From assembly GCF_042647465.1 (NCBI RefSeq), contig NZ_JBHRVN010000010.1: a stretch of 64,000 bases of DNA. One strand, given 5' to 3'. The position numbers were made by a program, and so were the translations under genes. The notes beneath the pieces were generated by a model. That model ran no database searches. It was not told where the DNA came from and saw nothing but the letters and a program-made list of their open reading frames with translations. Origin of the DNA: Wagnerdoeblera intermedia (lineage in GTDB: Bacteria > Pseudomonadota > Alphaproteobacteria > Rhodobacterales > Rhodobacteraceae). This document shows positions 61,575-64,000 of the stretch, piece after piece; position 1 is the first letter of the stretch; every line of letters begins with the position of its first letter.

Positions 61575-64000
61575 TCAGGCGGGGCCGGATTTAGCCGGGC
61601 GCAGCCATTGGACGGAGCGCAGAACGACCACCCAAAAGACCGGAACGAGGAAGATGCCGATGACGGCGGATGCGGCCATACCGCCGAGCACTCCGATGCC
61701 GATCGAATGCTGTGCTGCTGCCCCCGCGCCGGAGGCAAGTGCCAGTGGCAGGACCCCCAGCATAAAGGCGAAAGTCGTCATCAGAATGGGGCGCAGCCGC
61801 AGGCGGGCGGCGTGGATCGCAGCTTCAATCAGGCTTTCGCCTTTATGGTGCAGATCCTGGGCAAATTCGACGATCAGAATGGCGTTTCGCGCTGCGAGAC
61901 CGATGGTGGTCAGCAGGCCCACCTTGAAATAGACATCATTGGACTGACCGAAGATCAGCGCGGCGCCAAGCGCCCCGAGGATGCCGATCGGCACCGTCAT
62001 CATCACCGCAAGGGGAACCGACCAGCTTTCGTAAAGTGCGGCGAGCGCCAGAAAGACCACGAGAGCGGACAGGGCGAAGAGAAGCGGTGCCTGATTGCCG
62101 GACATCCGCTCCTGATAGGAGAGACCCGTCCAGGCCGCGCCATAGCCGCCCGGCAGGTCGGCCACCAGGTCCTCCATCGCCGCCATGGCATCGCCTGAGG
62201 AGAGACCAGGCGCGGCCGCGCCGCTGAGTTCCATGGCGCGTGTGTCGCCGTAGCGTGAGATCGCTTTCGGCTCCTGGTCCCATTCCTGATTGGTAAAGGC
62301 ACCGAAGGAGACCATTTCCCCCTGGCCGTTACGTGCATGCCAGAGGTGGATATTTTCAGGCTGAGACCGGGCCCAGGGCTCGCCCTGAACCACGACGGGG
62401 CGCAGCTCGCCGCTGAGGGCGAAGTCGTTGACCTCACGCCCGGAAAAGATCACCGAGAGCATGGAATTGACCGCCGAGAGCGAAAGGCCGAAGGCCGCCG
62501 CCTTCTGTTGGTCAATGTCGAGACGCAACGCACTTTGAAAGGCGGTTTCATTGCCGCGCAGGTTCACCACGCGCCCGTCGGCCTGAGCTTTCTGAACAAG
62601 CTCAGCCGCCGCGGTGGACAGCGCCTCCTGGCCCTGGCCGCCCTGATCAATCAGCTGCATGGTGAAGCCTGCAGAGCTGCCGAGCCCGTTGATTGCGGGG
62701 GGCTGCAGCACATAGACTTGGCCACCGCGGATGTTCATGAAGAAATGCGTATTGGCGCGGTTCACCACATCGGCTGCCGAAATATCGGCCCGCTGGTCAT
62801 AATCGCGCAGTTTGACGAACATCATGGCGTTGTTCTGCCCGGCGCCGCCAAAGCTGAAGCCGAGGGCTGCGAAAACGGCTTCGACGGCGTCTTTCTCACC
62901 GTTGAGCAGATAGTCTTCAACCTGAGCGACCACGGCGCGGGTCTGGGCATCGGTTGCGCCATCGGGCAGCTGCACCATTGCGAGGATAACGCCCTGATCT
63001 TCCTGCGGAATGAATGAGCCGGGGAGCTTTTGAAACAGCATAAAGACCCCGGCCGAGATGGCCAGAAGCAGCACCAGAAAGCGAAACGGTCGCCGCACAA
63101 ACCGCGCGACGGCCGCGCCATAGCCATTGGTCATCTTATCAAGGCCACGGTTGAACCAGCGCACCGGGGCAATGCCGCCGCCGTGTTTGCGCGGGCGCAG
63201 CAGGCCTGCGCACATCGCCGGCGTCAGGATCAGCGCCACGCCCAGCGACAGAACCATGGCGGTGATGATGGTTACCGAGAACTGCCGGTAAATGATGCCG
63301 GTTGATCCGGCCATGAAAGCCATTGGGACAAAGACCGCCGAAAGCACCAGCACGATCCCCACGAGGGCTGAGCTGATCTCATCCATGCTTTTCTCGGTGG
63401 CCGCGACCGGGTCGAGGCCTTCTTCCTCCATCACCCGTTCAACGTTTTCCACCACCACGATGGCGTCATCGACCAACAGACCAATGGCGAGCACCATGGC
63501 GAACATGGTCAGCGTGTTGATGGTATAGCCCGCCACCGTCAGCACGCCGAAGGTACCTAAAAGCACCACAGGGATGGCGATGACCGGAATGATCGTCGCG
63601 CGCCAGGACTGCAGAAAGACAAGGATCACCAGGAAAACCAGCAGGACCGCCTCGGCGAGGGTTTTGTAAACCTGGTTGATCGAGCGCTCAACGAAGGGGG
63701 AGGTGTCATAGGGATAGGCCACCTCAACCCCCGGAGGAAGCGAGGATTCGATCCGGCTGATCGTGGCGCGAACGGCCTCTGCGGTATCCACCGCATTGGC
63801 CCCGGAGGCAAGGTTCACCGCAAAGCCCGCCGCCGGACGACCATTGAAGCGTGCCGTCATGGCGTAGCTGTCCTGGCCGATCTCAATCCTTGCCACATCG
63901 CCTAAGAAAACCGTTGAGCCATCGGTGGCCACCCGTAAAAGAATGCGCTGAAACTCTTCGACGCTGCTCAACTGCGACTGCGATGACACCGGAAAGGTGA
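61575..64000 (-). CDS. RND multidrug efflux pump, HAE1/AcrB family (5' end outside window)
   Basis: About 808 C-terminal residues of an inner-membrane proton-driven pump. The frame is open to the window edge, so about 230 N-terminal residues lie outside. Seen are the proton relay pair in GLLVDDAIVVVENVERVMEE, the LTPAMCAGLL segment, the porter domain with GLGSSAGFTMQLID, and the end LRPILMTTFAFMLGVLPLAL. The residue matching AcrB Lys940 appears as Arg in AARNAILIVEFAQD. An adaptor gene would be expected upstream, outside the window. Confidence 0.93.
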   Translation of the reverse strand, partial: TFPVSSQSQLSSVEEFQRILLRVATDGSTVFLGDVARIEIGQDSYAMTARFNGRPAAGFAVNLASGANAVDTAEAVRATISRIESSLPPGVEVAYPYDTSPFVERSINQVYKTLAEAVLLVFLVILVFLQSWRATIIPVIAIPVVLLGTFGVLTVAGYTINTLTMFAMVLAIGLLVDDAIVVVENVERVMEEEGLDPVAATEKSMDEISSALVGIVLVLSAVFVPMAFMAGSTGIIYRQFSVTIITAMVLSLGVALILTPAMCAGLLRPRKHGGGIAPVRWFNRGLDKMTNGYGAAVARFVRRPFRFLVLLLAISAGVFMLFQKLPGSFIPQEDQGVILAMVQLPDGATDAQTRAVVAQVEDYLLNGEKDAVEAVFAALGFSFGGAGQNNAMMFVKLRDYDQRADISAADVVNRANTHFFMNIRGGQVYVLQPPAINGLGSSAGFTMQLIDQGGQGQEALSTAAAELVQKAQADGRVVNLRGNETAFQSALRLDIDQQKAAAFGLSLSAVNSMLSVIFSGREVNDFALSGELRPVVVQGEPWARSQPENIHLWHARNGQGEMVSFGAFTNQEWDQEPKAISRYGDTRAMELSGAAAPGLSSGDAMAAMEDLVADLPGGYGAAWTGLSYQERMSGNQAPLLFALSALVVFLALAALYESWSVPLAVMMTVPIGILGALGAALIFGQSNDVYFKVGLLTTIGLAARNAILIVEFAQDLHHKGESLIEAAIHAARLRLRPILMTTFAFMLGVLPLALASGAGAAAQHSIGIGVLGGMAASAVIGIFLVPVFWVVVLRSVQWLRPAKSGPA

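Noticed and set aside
1..64000. CRISPR arrays, rRNA or tRNA genes
   Set aside because: I scanned for regularly spaced short repeats and for conserved rRNA and tRNA stretches and saw none. The only dispersed repeats are IS copies.

Overview
The window looks like part of a high-GC alphaproteobacterial plasmid, most likely Rhodobacterales and Paracoccus-like. The reasons are a complete repABC replication/partition operon (4957-8403, minus strand), a gene resembling the spike base protein of the Rhodobacter gene transfer agent, several TRAP transporters, and dense insertion sequences. No rRNA, tRNA or CRISPR array was seen. The host name is inference; the plasmid assignment rests on repABC.

Layout. 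1-4.9 kb is an IS pile-up: an IS481-type remnant, a complete IS21-type element, an IS5-type remnant and an IS110-type element. 5-8.9 kb holds repC, repB, repA and a GIY-YIG nuclease gene. Five 810-bp copies of one IS6-family element (9315, 22947, 29432, 57512, 58424) divide the rest into cassettes. 10.2-14.7 kb: aldehyde dehydrogenase, IclR regulator, flavin reductase and iron alcohol dehydrogenase. 14.8-22.5 kb: a TRAP transporter, a LacI regulator, and a flavin monooxygenase-AtuA-DUF4387 operon, with related LacI-type operator sites in front of both transcription units. 24-29.4 kb: a minus-strand catabolic operon (HisD/HpsN-like dehydrogenase, SDR, isochorismatase-like, isocitrate lyase-like, 3-hydroxyacyl-CoA dehydrogenase) with its own LacI regulator. 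30.2-44.8 kb: a larger catabolic island (damaged LysR, three SDRs, two TRAP binding proteins with one QM pair, luciferase-like monooxygenase, two alpha/beta hydrolases, YciI, old yellow enzyme, two IclR regulators) with recurring CCAYAATATGG-like sites. 45.2-50.4 kb: a terminal oxidase cluster whose subunit II lacks the CuA ligands and so looks like a quinol oxidase. 50.6-53.9 kb: cold-shock gene, a complete IS5-type element and a second IS110-type element. 54.6-57.5 kb: a Lon-like AAA+ ATPase without protease domain, then an arsenic operon cut off inside acr3. 58.3-61.4 kb: IS debris. 61.5-64 kb: an RND efflux pump running off the window.

The most informative structural signal is an 8-bp target duplication split between two inverted IS6 copies: it lies left of 22947 and, reverse-complemented, left of 58424. 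The IS3-type reading frame broken at 22946 resumes in the 102-bp slice 58322-58423. This is the footprint of intramolecular replicative transposition that inverted about 35 kb, so most cassettes here are probably reversed relative to the ancestral plasmid. Two genes (LysR and arsC) carry a +1 shift in an eight-C run, which may be slippage or a sequencing error.

Functionally, the window joins import of small organic acids (TRAP) to oxidation of an unidentified substrate by flavin-dependent monooxygenases, hydrolases and dehydrogenases. The substrates cannot be named from sequence alone.
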